A DNA stretch of 64,000 nt from Paraburkholderia tuberum STM678 (GCF_902833905.1 NZ_CADFGP010000013.1:1-64000); one strand, 5' to 3'; shown: positions 35,029-43,697, numbered from the stretch's first letter. Made by a program: numbers and translations. Notes: generated from the letters alone by a model not told the origin.

Positions 35029-35601
35029 CTATCTGGGCGGTCCGCCCTTGCTGAACACGCGCCTTTCGAACGACGCCATCAGTCGCGCGACCACGAGCGC
35101 GCACCCCGTGCCGAGCGTCACTTCGGCAAGCCGCAGAAAGGCCTTGTCCCACGCCGGGCCGATGCCTGGCGCCAGCAGCATGATCGTCGCGGTGATGCCG
35201 CCGAGGCGCGCTGCGCTGCCGACGTTGACGACCCAGCAGATCAGGATCGCGACCGCCGCGGTCGCCGCGTACGCGGCAAAATGGCCGCCGCCCGCGAGCG
35301 TGCCGATCAGCCCGCAAATACCGCCGACCATCGCACCGATGAACTGGTCGCGCGACAGCTTGCGGGTGTCGATATAACTATGCTGGCTCACCGCGATCGC
35401 GGTGATGGCGGCCCAGAACGCCTGCTCGGTGTGCAGCGCGCGACCGATGCCGAACGCGAGACTCGCGCCCGCCACGGCCTGCACGGCCATGAAGCCGCCC
35501 TCGATCAAGCGGTCGCCGAGCGGCAGCGTCTTCAGGAAAGCGAACAGCGCATCGGCGGCGTGCGTGCGCGAGGGAAAGCTTGAATCGTCGGACGGAGTCA
35601 T
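35029..35601 (-). CDS. FUSC-family membrane protein
   Basis: A 190-residue inner-membrane protein with about five or six hydrophobic helices: FMAVQAVAGASLAFGIG, FWAAITAIAVSQ, FIGAMVGGICGLIGTLAGGG, AAVAILICWVVNVGS, and ITATIMLLAPGIG. It corresponds to the N-terminal membrane half of fusaric-acid-resistance/aromatic-acid-exporter proteins. It is much shorter than full FUSC pumps (600-700 aa), so it is either a compact member of the family or a half-size version. Start ATG 35601. Confidence 0.75.
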   Translation of the reverse strand: MTPSDDSSFPSRTHAADALFAFLKTLPLGDRLIEGGFMAVQAVAGASLAFGIGRALHTEQAFWAAITAIAVSQHSYIDTRKLSRDQFIGAMVGGICGLIGTLAGGGHFAAYAATAAVAILICWVVNVGSAARLGGITATIMLLAPGIGPAWDKAFLRLAEVTLGTGCALVVARLMASFERRVFSKGGPPR

Positions 35602-35672
35602 CGGATTAAGGCGGCTCGGCTGGACAGGGGGTCCCGTATTCTAGCGGCTCCGCTTCACGCTTCCACCGCGAG

Positions 35673-35975
35673 CTAGATCGTGCCGAACAGCGCGCGCGGC
35701 CGGTCGCGTAGCGTGTGCGCGAGAATCTGCAGGCCACGCGTCAACTGCTCGCGCGACTCGGCGCAAGCGAGGTTGATGCGCACGCCGTGCTCGACCGTCG
35801 AGCGATCGACCGCGAACGCGGATGCGGGCATCGTGTTGACCCCGCGCGCGAGCGCGTTTGCCGCGAAGTCGTCCGAGCGCCACGGCGGCGGCACGCGCAA
35901 CCACACGAACATGCATGCGGGGTCGCTCTTCAGATGCTCGGCGGGCAATAGTTCGCGCGCGCCAGATCGAATCAC
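35673..35975 (-). pseudogene. MocR-type GntR/aminotransferase regulator, C-terminal remnant
   Basis: The last 100 or so codons match the C terminus of the aminotransferase-like domain of MocR regulators: ARELLPAEHLKSDPACMFVW, RSDDFAANALARGVNTMPAS, then STVEHGVRINLACAESREQL. The winged-helix domain and most of the aminotransferase fold (about 350 residues) are missing. The homology stops near 35975, and beyond it lies C/G-run hairpin sequence, pointing to a deletion or insertion scar. Confidence 0.7.
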
Positions 35976-36281
35976 TGATAAGGGGGACGGTCGTGCAATA
36001 TGACCCCCCCCTTCGAAAACACCATCCCCCCCTCCGAAAGGGGGGGGATTTGAAAGGCGACTGGCTCTATCTTTCTTCTCGAAATTCACAATGCATACGG
36101 GGCCGGCGCCGCTGGCCGCTCACGCCGACCTGGTGCCGTAGGCGATTTTTTTATGTTGGCTTTTTCGTCCTGTTTGAACTGCTTGCTCGTGTGAGTGGAA
36201 TTCCAGATGCGAATGTCTTTCGCCGCATCTGTCGAGCGGGCCGGTCTTCAAGTCGCCAGGGCGAAAGAAAAAAGGTGATAG
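35976..36281. other. scar region between MocR remnant and response regulator
   Basis: About 300 bases without a supported gene. It holds an 8-C run (36004-36011), a poly-C/poly-G hairpin (36024-36049) and a separate dyad CAGATGCG/CGCATCTG at 36204-36231. The last lies about 50 bases before the response-regulator start and could be an operator. Confidence 0.45.
36024..36049. repeat. poly-C/poly-G hairpin
   Basis: Seven C then a 7-base spacer (TCCGAAA) then eight G, flanked by AT on both sides, forming a very stable stem-loop. A second run of eight C lies 14 bases to its left. This is unlike any other sequence in the window and sits at the broken end of the MocR remnant. Confidence 0.85.
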
Positions 36282-37067
36282 ATGAATATCCTGTTGGTGG
36301 AAGACGATCCCGCGCAAGCTGATTCGGTCGAAAGGGAAATCGGGCAATCCGGGCATCGAATAAACAAGGTCGAGCGGGGCAAGGACGCAATCAGTTTTCT
36401 TCAGGCCAACGAGGTCGATCTCGTGGTGCTCGACTGGGAATTGCCGGGCATGAGCGGCTTCGAGGTGCTGTACTGGATACGCCGTCACCTGGGCCGCGAA
36501 CCCGCGGTGCTGTTCGTGACCAGCCGACTTCTGGAAGTCGACATCGTGCAGGCGCTGGACGCCGGCGCGGATGACTACGTCGTCAAGCCGTTCCGGGCCA
36601 AAGAGCTGGGGGCACGGGTAGGCGCGCTGTTGCGTCGCACACGACGCAGCATCAAGGTGGAAAGTGCAATCGCGGTCGGGCCGTATGTATTCGACGTCAC
36701 GCAGCGCAGTGTTTTTCTGCACGGCGAATCGATCTTGTTGACGGAAAAGGAATTCGACGTGGCGGCCTATTTCTTCGCGAACGTCGGACGGGTCGTTTCC
36801 AAGCGGCTTCTGGCGAAGCTTGCGTGGGGCCGCGAGCTGGATAGTACGTCGCGCACGATCGACACGCATATCTACCGGCTGCGACGCAAGCTGGCCCTGC
36901 ATCCGGACAACGGCGTGCGATTGACGACCATCTATACGCACGGCTACCGCCTCGACGAGGCCGATGCCGGCAGCGCGGAAGCGCAAGCGCCGGCGAGTAC
37001 CGAGCCGGAAGACGCTGTCGCGGAGAAGGACAGGTCCGAGCAGGGCGCGCAAAGCGATCTCCGCTAG
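36282..37067 (+). CDS. OmpR-type response regulator, orphan
   Basis: A 261-residue two-component regulator. The receiver domain has the acidic pocket in LLVEDDPAQ, the phosphoacceptor Asp in LVVLDWELPGMSGFEV, and Lys in DYVVKPFRA. The C-terminal winged helix runs LLTEKEFDVAAYFFANVGRV, then SRTIDTHIYRLRRKLALH, followed by a charged 30-residue tail beyond the usual OmpR end. AAGGTG precedes ATG 36282. No histidine kinase gene is adjacent. The next gene downstream is a LuxR-type activator. Confidence 0.92.
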   Translation: MNILLVEDDPAQADSVEREIGQSGHRINKVERGKDAISFLQANEVDLVVLDWELPGMSGFEVLYWIRRHLGREPAVLFVTSRLLEVDIVQALDAGADDYVVKPFRAKELGARVGALLRRTRRSIKVESAIAVGPYVFDVTQRSVFLHGESILLTEKEFDVAAYFFANVGRVVSKRLLAKLAWGRELDSTSRTIDTHIYRLRRKLALHPDNGVRLTTIYTHGYRLDEADAGSAEAQAPASTEPEDAVAEKDRSEQGAQSDLR

Positions 37068-37226
37068 CGATCCGACACGAGGCCATGAGCGACCTGAAGC
37101 GGATTGCGCTGGTCGCGCCTCGTTGCGCGGCGACTCATTGAGTCGTCATACGGTTCGGCGTATCTTCAAAGCAAATTCACAACGACCCTCCATGCCTCTC
37201 ACGGATAGCCGGTGAGAGGACACCTC

Positions 37227-39992
37227 ATGAATACAACCGCTGATAGTTTCGAGCGTGAATGGATCGTCTCGTTGATCCAGACCAAGATGATGCCGCCGCG
37301 TCTTCCCGCGGGTTGCGTGCAACGGCCGGGATTGCTCCGACGACTCGATGAACGACGTCTGCGTCACATTACGCTCGTGACCGCGCCCGCGGGTTTCGGC
37401 AAAACGAGCTTGCTTGCCGCGTGGAGCGAAGCGCAAACGAGAAAGAAGCGTCCCGTTGCGTGGCTCAGTCTCGATGGAGAAGACGACGATCCGCAGCAAC
37501 TCGGGGCCTATCTGGTGGCGGCGCTTTGTCGCGCGTCGCAGGAGATCGCGTGGCAGGCACAGCAACTTCTCGATAACGATGCACACACGCCGGTCAGAAC
37601 GGTCATTTCAGTGCTGCTCAATGGCATCGCCGCATACGGCCGCGGTGTTTTCCTGGTGCTCGACGACGTCGACCGTCTGAGCGCGAAACCCGTTCTCGCG
37701 ATCGTGTCGCGCCTGCTGCGCTACGCGCCCGACAACCTTCACGTGCTGCTCGGCGCGCGCGGCGAACCGGCGCTGTCGCTGAGCGGGCTGCGCTCGCCCG
37801 ACAAACTTTCGCGTGTGAATGTCGACGATCTGCGCTTTTCGCTCGACGATGCTCAGGCGTTTTTCGATCACACCGGTAACGCGCTGCTCAACCGCAACAG
37901 CGTCGAGTTGTTGAACAGCGCGACCGAAGGCTGGGTGGCCGGTTTGCAACTGGCTTCGCTCGGACTGAACCGGATCGATGACGTGGCCGCGCTCGCCAGT
38001 CATCTCGCCGGTTCCCGCTTCGGCATCGATCGCTACCTGAACGATACGGTGTTTGCGCATTTGCCGCCGCCCATGCTGACGTTTTTGCTTTACACGTCGA
38101 TTCTCGAGCGGCTTACGGCGACGCTGTGCGACGATGTCATGGGCGGTGAGGGCGAAAGCGGAGAAAAGCTGGGCTGGCTCGAGCGGCATAACGTGTTCAT
38201 CCGGCCGCTCGATGAGACGCAGAACTGGTATCGCTATCACGCATTGCTGAGCGATGCGCTTCGCCGCCGTCTCATGCGTCAGACGCCACGACAGGTTCCG
38301 TTGCTGCATCGCCGGGCCAGCCTGTGGTTCGCGCGGGCTCGCCTGTGGCGCGAAGCCGTGCGACATGCGCTGGCAGCGGGCGACATCGGGCAGGCGGCGC
38401 AGTGGGCCGAAAACTGTGCGATGGAGATGCTCCAACGCGGCGACCCGTTCATGCTGCCGGGCTGGATTCGCAAACTGCCGCCGGACGTGATCGCGGGTCG
38501 ACTGCGCTTGCGTCTGGCGAAAGCCTGGGCTCTCGCGATGTCGCTTGAGACCGCGCGCGCGTCGAAGGAGATCGGCGAGATTGCCGACGAGTTCGAACGA
38601 ATGGCCCGTGATGATCGGTCGGTAGCCGACGAGGTCGCATGGGCGGAGATCAACGCGATCCACGCGGTGATCGCTTGCGGGAACGACGACAGCGAACATG
38701 CGCTGGAACTCGGGCGTGCCGTTGAGGCATCGACGGCGCCTGCGGAACCGTGGGTACGCCATTACGGGCAAAGCGCGGAGATTTTCGGCTTGATGTATAG
38801 AGGGCAGTTCGCCTACATCTCCCGCGTATGGAGAGCGCGGGTCGATCAGGTGGGACTCAGCCGGAAGCCGAACAGCGCGGATATGTTGCGCGACGCGGTG
38901 TACGGCATCGCCGCGCTGATACACGGCGAACTTCCCGATGCGAGGCGGGTGATGGAGGTCGCGATGCGGTACTCCGAAGACAAGCCAGGAGAGTGGTCGG
39001 CGGGCGCGGCCGCGGTAGCCGGTTGCCTTGCGTCGATTTACTACGAGTGCAACGAGCTGTCCAAGGCGCGGAAGTTGATCGACGGTCGCATGACCATCGC
39101 GCTGGAGACTTCGCCGCTCGCCGCATTGATGCGCTATATGCTTACCGCGTCGCGCCTGCTGTGGCGGGATGGCAAAAAAGGGCCGGCGCTCGCCGTTCTC
39201 GAGGACGGTCGACAGCTCGCGATAACCCGTCGATGGTTGCGTCTGAAGCTCGCGTGCGATGCGGAAACCGTCAGACAGCTGCTTGCCGACGGTAGGGTGG
39301 TCGAGGCGCGACAGGTCACCGACGAACTGAGCGCGAGTGTACCGATGATGTGCGAAGGGCGACGGGGCTCGGCGATGGAAACGTGGGCAAGCTACTGCGT
39401 GCTGCAAGCCCGCGTTCTACTCGCTGAAAATGCCGCCGGCGACGCCGTTGGCTTTCTCTCGCGCTCACTCGACAATCTGGTTGCACTGGGCTGGCGCTAT
39501 GCCGAGGCCGTCGTTTCGCTGCTGCTTTCTCTCGCGCATGAGCAGAACGATGCCTCGGAACAGGCGTTCGCCGCGCTGGGAAACGCGCTGCGGATCGGCG
39601 GCGCGATGGGGATGATCAATAGCTTCGTGGACGAGGGGCCGCCGATGCGTGCGTTACTGGAACGCTTTCGCCGCACGCCATCGGAAATCGCGACCGGGCA
39701 CGCCACGTATATCGGCACGGTGCTGTCGGCTTTCGACGAGGCGGATAACACGCCATCTTCTTCGTCGAGCTATGCCGACACGAAGATAACGCCGGGCACA
39801 CTGAGCGCGCGTGAACTCGAAATACTGGGCTACGTCGCTCGCGGGCTGTCCAACAAGGAAATCGGACGATCATTGAATCTGGCACCCGAGACGGTCAAAT
39901 GGCACATGAAGAACGTGTTCGAAAAACTGAACGTCAATTCGCGGTACGAGGCCGTGCAGAGTGCCTTCGGCATTCAGCCTGGAGCCGACTGA
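37227..39992 (+). CDS. MalT-like LuxR family ATP-dependent activator
   Basis: A 921-residue STAND-type regulator. It has an N-terminal ATPase with Walker A TAPAGFGKTSLLAAW and Walker B VFLVLDDVDRL, a winged-helix/arm region, a long helical (TPR-like) sensor from about residues 330 to 830, and a C-terminal LuxR helix-turn-helix (LSARELEILGYVARGLSNKE, IGRSLNLAPETVKWHMKNVF). Architecture and length match the MalT/LAL class (about 900 aa). Such proteins bind an inducer plus ATP and then activate promoters. AGAGGA precedes ATG 37227. It follows the orphan response regulator by 159 bases. Targets unknown. Confidence 0.92.
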   Translation: MNTTADSFEREWIVSLIQTKMMPPRLPAGCVQRPGLLRRLDERRLRHITLVTAPAGFGKTSLLAAWSEAQTRKKRPVAWLSLDGEDDDPQQLGAYLVAALCRASQEIAWQAQQLLDNDAHTPVRTVISVLLNGIAAYGRGVFLVLDDVDRLSAKPVLAIVSRLLRYAPDNLHVLLGARGEPALSLSGLRSPDKLSRVNVDDLRFSLDDAQAFFDHTGNALLNRNSVELLNSATEGWVAGLQLASLGLNRIDDVAALASHLAGSRFGIDRYLNDTVFAHLPPPMLTFLLYTSILERLTATLCDDVMGGEGESGEKLGWLERHNVFIRPLDETQNWYRYHALLSDALRRRLMRQTPRQVPLLHRRASLWFARARLWREAVRHALAAGDIGQAAQWAENCAMEMLQRGDPFMLPGWIRKLPPDVIAGRLRLRLAKAWALAMSLETARASKEIGEIADEFERMARDDRSVADEVAWAEINAIHAVIACGNDDSEHALELGRAVEASTAPAEPWVRHYGQSAEIFGLMYRGQFAYISRVWRARVDQVGLSRKPNSADMLRDAVYGIAALIHGELPDARRVMEVAMRYSEDKPGEWSAGAAAVAGCLASIYYECNELSKARKLIDGRMTIALETSPLAALMRYMLTASRLLWRDGKKGPALAVLEDGRQLAITRRWLRLKLACDAETVRQLLADGRVVEARQVTDELSASVPMMCEGRRGSAMETWASYCVLQARVLLAENAAGDAVGFLSRSLDNLVALGWRYAEAVVSLLLSLAHEQNDASEQAFAALGNALRIGGAMGMINSFVDEGPPMRALLERFRRTPSEIATGHATYIGTVLSAFDEADNTPSSSSSYADTKITPGTLSARELEILGYVARGLSNKEIGRSLNLAPETVKWHMKNVFEKLNVNSRYEAVQSAFGIQPGAD

Positions 39993-40030
39993 AGCGCCGT
40001 GCCGCGTGATGGCGCCGCCATCCGGTCACC

Positions 40031-40444
40031 TCACCGCGGCTCTCGTCCAAACGCTTCGCGCAGCTTGCGCTTGGCCCGCTGCAACGTATCGCGCCGCTCC
40101 TTCGGCAGGTTTCGGCCCGCTCGATTGATGTAGAAATTGAGCATCGACATCGCCGATTGAAACGGCGTGCCCTTGCGTCGACGGCTTGCCGTCGACGAGT
40201 GCTTCAACGATTGCGCGATGGACTCCGCGCTGCCGGTTTTGAAAATATCCTTCTGGATGTCCATCGCGTCGCTCGTTTCCATTACGTGATGCGACCATCT
40301 CTTCGCGCCGGATGCGCCGCTCGACTTCGCGGTTTTAGCGCGATGCGCGGCGTGCGCCTGCGCGTGGCGCTGACGCGCTGGCCGTCCCGACTTGCCACGA
40401 GACACAGGGCGTTTCGATTTGCTGCTGGTCTTTCGGGTCGCCAT
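40031..40444 (-). CDS. DUF3175 protein
   Basis: A 137-residue strongly basic protein. A Lys/Arg/Ser/Ala-rich N-terminal third is followed by the DUF3175 domain: KRWSHHVMETSDAMDIQKDI, FKTGSAESIAQSLKHSS, SAMSMLNFYINRAGRNL. The domain occurs in many soil proteobacteria, usually among stress genes; its function is unknown, and the basic tail suggests nucleic-acid binding. AGGAG lies 9 nt before ATG 40444. Confidence 0.82.
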   Translation of the reverse strand: MATRKTSSKSKRPVSRGKSGRPARQRHAQAHAAHRAKTAKSSGASGAKRWSHHVMETSDAMDIQKDIFKTGSAESIAQSLKHSSTASRRRKGTPFQSAMSMLNFYINRAGRNLPKERRDTLQRAKRKLREAFGREPR

Positions 40445-40506
40445 TGTGTTGTCTCCTGAAGCGGAATGTCGGACTCGCCACGCGTCAAAAATGGTCGATT
40501 TGGCGA

Positions 40507-41010
40507 TCAGAGCTTCACGCCCCCGGCCTCGGGCGCATCCGACGAACCCGCGGGAATGTCACCGACGCCGAGGTCGTCGCGCCTCGTATAGACGTCGCCC
40601 CAGTACGGTTCGCTGCCGTAGTACTGATGCACGGTGGTGGCCCACGTCTGATCCGCCATCGATGGCCAGTGATCCTTATCAAATCCCGGTGCGTTCTTCA
40701 CGCGCTCGGCCACCATGTTCAGCACGAAGCATTTTTCCTGCGTATCGAGTGTCAGCGCACGCCACGGAATCGCGAGCAGCTTGTCGCCGATGCCGAGAAA
40801 ACCGCCGCTCGACAGCACCGCATACGCGACGCGGCCCGAACGCACGTCCAGCATGATGTCCTTGATCTTGCCGATGTGCTCGCCGTCGCTGCTGATAACC
40901 TTGTTGCCGTCGAGCGTAGCCGCTGCCATAACATCCGGACCTGGGCCTTCCGCGGTCGCGGCGCCTTTACCGACGATGTTCGCACCTTGTGTCTGGGTCT
41001 GCATCACCAT
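40507..41010 (-). CDS. PRC-barrel domain protein
   Basis: A 167-residue protein with one PRC-barrel: NKVISSDGEHIGKIKDIMLD, then SGRVAYAVLSSGGFLGIGDK. A second half ends in a segment with a Trp/Tyr-rich YYGSEPYWGDVY. Such stand-alone PRC-barrel proteins are common near osmotic and oxidative stress genes; no catalytic residues are known. AAGGAG lies 7 nt before ATG 41010. The frame extends to 41049, but the strong ribosome site selects 41010. Confidence 0.85.
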   Translation of the reverse strand: MVMQTQTQGANIVGKGAATAEGPGPDVMAAATLDGNKVISSDGEHIGKIKDIMLDVRSGRVAYAVLSSGGFLGIGDKLLAIPWRALTLDTQEKCFVLNMVAERVKNAPGFDKDHWPSMADQTWATTVHQYYGSEPYWGDVYTRRDDLGVGDIPAGSSDAPEAGGVKL

Positions 41011-41265
41011 GATGGGCTCCTTTTTGAAGGGGTGAATGTACCGAGGCATTTAGCAACGGCCGTTCCATCTAGCCATGCGGCGCCGTTACGCCGTGGCGCG
41101 CGGCGCATCCGCGCGACGAGGGCACCGCGTGCGTAAAGGATGCGAGCGCGTTTGCAATTATTTCGTCAGTGCCGACGCCAGCGCTGATCAGCAAAGCGCG
41201 ATGCGCGCATGCGACGACTGCATCGCGCGGCATAGGCCTTGCTCGATTCTCAGTGATGGCAGCAG

Positions 41266-41289
41266 GGAACCGAAGGATCGCACCCGTCC
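41266..41289 (+). promoter_or_regulatory. candidate ECF-type promoter GGAAC-N15-GTCC
   Basis: GGAAC at 41266-41270 and GTCC at 41286-41289 lie 23 bases before ATG 41312. The same spacing and near-identical boxes occur before the acidic protein gene at 43302-43325. GGAAC with a short GTC-type -10 resembles extracytoplasmic sigma-factor promoters in general. Assignment is inference. Confidence 0.4.
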
Positions 41290-41311
41290 TTTTACTTCAG
41301 GGAGAACCCAG

Positions 41312-41623
41312 ATGAGCAAGTATCCGAAGGCATGGCTGTTCGCGGCATGTATGGTCGCGTCGGGCGCCGTCGCGTCGGGCGCCGCGTTCGCGCAGGCGGG
41401 CGGCGGTAACGGCAATAGCGGCACCGGCGGCGGCAACGCGCATGGCGCGGCGACCGCGGCGCCGACGGCGGGCAACGAGCCCGCGTCGAATGTCACGGGC
41501 AGCACCATGGGATCGACTTCGTCGATGAAACATCATCACAAGAAGTCGAAGGCAAACAAGCCGATGACCGATACGACGAACACGCCCGGCGCCAATGCCA
41601 GCAGCGATACGAAGGGACAGTAA
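41312..41623 (+). CDS. small secreted Gly/Ala/Ser-rich protein
   Basis: A 103-residue exported protein. A signal peptide (KAWLFAACMVASGAVASG, cleavage after FAQA) precedes a low-complexity mature part: Gly/Asn repeats (GGGNGNSGTGGGNAHG), then a Lys/His cluster (MKHHHKKSKANK) and a Thr/Asn-rich tail. No domain is recognised. GGGAG lies 8 nt before ATG 41312. It is preceded by a candidate ECF-type promoter. Confidence 0.75.
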   Translation: MSKYPKAWLFAACMVASGAVASGAAFAQAGGGNGNSGTGGGNAHGAATAAPTAGNEPASNVTGSTMGSTSSMKHHHKKSKANKPMTDTTNTPGANASSDTKGQ

Positions 41624-41710
41624 CGCTGGATCGATGCGGGCGCGGCCAGGCACCTGTGCGTTCATCGTAACGCGCCGGCGATATCGCGCTCCCCATCGAG
41701 GGAGAAAATC

Positions 41711-41846
41711 GTGACTAAGAAAATTCATTATCAGGCGAACATCTGCGGCGGGGACCTCGCGCAATGCCTATGCGCTGGCGGCGGAGATACGCGCCGGCGA
41801 ACGCGACGTTTGGCTCGTGATGGCGGCGTTCGAGGAAGACGTTTGA
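41711..41846 (+). pseudogene. small ORF with apparent +1 frameshift
   Basis: GTG 41711, with GGGAGA 6 nt upstream, opens MTKKIHYQANICGG. In the next frame the sequence continues TSRNAYALAAEIRAGERDVWL, then VMAAFEEDV and stop at 41844-41846. Removing one G from the four-G run at 41750-41753 joins both parts into a smooth 44-residue protein. Either a recent frameshift or a sequencing error in a homopolymer is likely. Function unknown. Confidence 0.5.
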
Positions 41847-41873
41847 GCCGGAGTCGATTCGGCGCTGAGCCCG

Positions 41874-43181
41874 TCACTGAGCCGGCGGTTTCGGTTCGGA
41901 GGCCATTTCCCGCGCAGCGCGCCGCGTACGCACGCGTGGCGTGGCTCGCAAATGTGCCGCGGCGCTTTTGTCTTTCGCGGCGGTGGCTTTCTTGCGCACC
42001 ACGCGTGACTTTTTTAGCAGACTCGTCAACGAACCGTTGATACTGTCGTCGACCGACGACTCCCGGGTCTTGCGTCCTTTGGCACGGGATGCGCGCGCGA
42101 GTTTCGCCGCACGCTTTTCCGCCTGCGCGAGCAGCACCGCAAAGGCCACTTCATCTACCTTGAGTCCGCGGCGCGATTGGCCTGGCGCGAGGCTCTGCAA
42201 CTCGCCCGCCTCGAACGCGCTGATGATCGCTGGGTGGATATAGCAGCGCCGGCAGACGGCGGGCGTATTGCGTAGCAGCGTCGCCACTTCTTTCACGATC
42301 GCGACGATATGACGACGCGCTTCGGCCGCGCTGCTGCACATCAAGAGGCGCAATGCCGCCAGCGCGTACACGCTGCCGGCCCACGTGCGGTAGTCCTTGG
42401 CGGTGAAGTCCGCGCCGCTTACGCGGCGCAGGTAGTCGTTGATATCCGTCGAGCCGACGCTGTGGCGCGTGCCGTCTTCGTCGAGATACTGGAACAGGTC
42501 GTGACCGGGCAGCTCCGCGCAACGTCGCACGATGCGCTTGATGTTCGGATTGTCCACTGTCACGTCGTGCTCGATGCCGCTCTTGCCGCGAAACTGGAAG
42601 CGCAATTGACCGGCCCTGATCTTCACGTGCTTCTTGCGCAGCGTCGTCAATCCGTACGAGTGGTTATCGCGCGCGTATTCTGCGCTGCCGATGCGGATCA
42701 GCGTCGTGTCGAGCAACTGCACGATGGCCGCGACGACCTTGTCGAGCGGCATGCCGGGCAGCTTCAGATCACGCGCCACGCGCGCGCGGATTTTGGGCAA
42801 TGCGCGGCCGAACTCGGCCATCCGTTCGTACTTGTCGGCGTCGCGCGTTTCGCGCCAGTGGGGGTGATAGCGGTACTGCTTGCGGCCGCGCGCGTCGCGG
42901 CCGGTCGCCTGCAGATGACCGCGCGGATCGGGGCAGATCCACACGTTTTCGTACGCGGGTGGAATCGCGAGCGAATTGATGCGTTGAATCTCGTCCTCAT
43001 CGACGATGCGCTTGCCGTCGACGTCGAAATAGATGAAGCCGTTCCGCTCGCGCTTGCGTGTGTAGCCGGGCCTCGTGTCGTCGGCGTGGCGCAGTCCCGG
43101 CGGCATCGGTTGGGGCGCGGTGTTGCCATTCGCGGTGGTCGGGTTGCGTGATGTGGTCGTGGAATGAGTCGCGGTAGCCAT
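41874..43181 (-). CDS. DNA topoisomerase IB (poxvirus-type)
   Basis: A 435-residue type IB topoisomerase that relaxes DNA supercoils by a 3'-phosphotyrosyl intermediate. It has the N-terminal domain (GFIYFDVDGKRIVDEDEIQR, then INSLAIPPAYENVWICPDPR) and the catalytic domain with SYGLTTLRKKHVKI, FRGKSGIEHDVTV and KDYRTWAGSVYAL. The nucleophile is Tyr314 in CRRCYIHPAII. The tail is long, basic and Lys/Arg-rich. ATG 43181 is taken as start because the frame beyond it lacks homology. A 14-bp perfect palindrome lies just upstream. Bacterial TopIB genes are sporadic and often acquired. Confidence 0.92.
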   Translation of the reverse strand: MATATHSTTTSRNPTTANGNTAPQPMPPGLRHADDTRPGYTRKRERNGFIYFDVDGKRIVDEDEIQRINSLAIPPAYENVWICPDPRGHLQATGRDARGRKQYRYHPHWRETRDADKYERMAEFGRALPKIRARVARDLKLPGMPLDKVVAAIVQLLDTTLIRIGSAEYARDNHSYGLTTLRKKHVKIRAGQLRFQFRGKSGIEHDVTVDNPNIKRIVRRCAELPGHDLFQYLDEDGTRHSVGSTDINDYLRRVSGADFTAKDYRTWAGSVYALAALRLLMCSSAAEARRHIVAIVKEVATLLRNTPAVCRRCYIHPAIISAFEAGELQSLAPGQSRRGLKVDEVAFAVLLAQAEKRAAKLARASRAKGRKTRESSVDDSINGSLTSLLKKSRVVRKKATAAKDKSAAAHLRATPRVRTRRAAREMASEPKPPAQ

Positions 43182-43204
43182 TGTTGCAGGTAGAAGTTTC
43201 AAAC

Positions 43205-43218
43205 CCGGTTCGAACCGG
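43205..43218. promoter_or_regulatory. 14-bp palindrome upstream of topoisomerase IB
   Basis: CCGGTTCGAACCGG is a perfect self-complementary 14-mer, 24 bases before the ATG of the topoisomerase gene on the minus strand, with an overlapping GGTTCG extension. Position and symmetry suggest an operator; no known regulator is assigned. Confidence 0.5.
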
Positions 43219-43301
43219 TTCGCCGAGTAGGCGCGATGTGTGCCGTGTGATCGGCGGGAAGCAAGGGCGATGCCACTGGTAGGTGACCAGCGCGCTGAGG
43301 C

Positions 43302-43325
43302 GGAACGGTCCTTGCGGACAAGTCG
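43302..43325 (+). promoter_or_regulatory. candidate ECF-type promoter GGAAC-N15-GTCG
   Basis: GGAAC at 43302-43306 and GTCG at 43322-43325 are 28 bases before ATG 43353. They match the boxes and exact spacer of the element at 41266-41289. Confidence 0.4.
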
Positions 43326-43352
43326 ACGTGACCAACCGGAAAGGGAGCTTTC

Positions 43353-43697
43353 ATGAGCAGCACACTCAACCCCGATGAAGAGCCGCAGCAGACCGTCAAG
43401 CAAACGTCCGGCACGACGGGCGCGCTGGGTCCCAGCGACTCGTCCGATAGCGGCAGCGACGTGGCGGGCGCGAGGCGTCACGATTTCGACGTCGATACGG
43501 AGCTCGACAATCACGCGCTCGAAGCCGGCGACGCCGCACTCGGCAGCGATACCGATCGCTCAGGTACGGGCGAGCGCGCGTCGGCCGATGGCGATTCGAC
43601 GTTGGAAATGGACCGCGATATCGACACCGACCACGTCGTCGATCCGCAAGTGCCGCCGGGCGCGGAACGCTCCGACGAGGACGAAACCGACGTCTGA
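43353..43697 (+). CDS. acidic hypothetical protein
   Basis: A 114-residue, very acidic, probably disordered protein (Asp/Ser/Glu/Thr-rich; for example DTELDNHALEAGDAALGSDT). It has no signal peptide or hydrophobic segment. GGGAGC precedes ATG 43353 and a candidate ECF-type promoter is in place. Composition resembles small hydrophilic stress proteins, but no family was recognised. Confidence 0.7.
   Translation: MSSTLNPDEEPQQTVKQTSGTTGALGPSDSSDSGSDVAGARRHDFDVDTELDNHALEAGDAALGSDTDRSGTGERASADGDSTLEMDRDIDTDHVVDPQVPPGAERSDEDETDV

Noticed and set aside
36204..36231. Terminator at CAGATGCG/CGCATCTG
   Set aside because: No T-run follows and it lies upstream of a gene; an operator is more likely than a terminator.
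41043..41066. Third GGAAC promoter before the PRC-barrel gene on the minus strand
   Set aside because: GGAAC is present, but the sequence at the required spacing is CCTC rather than GTC, so it does not fit the pair at 41266 and 43302.
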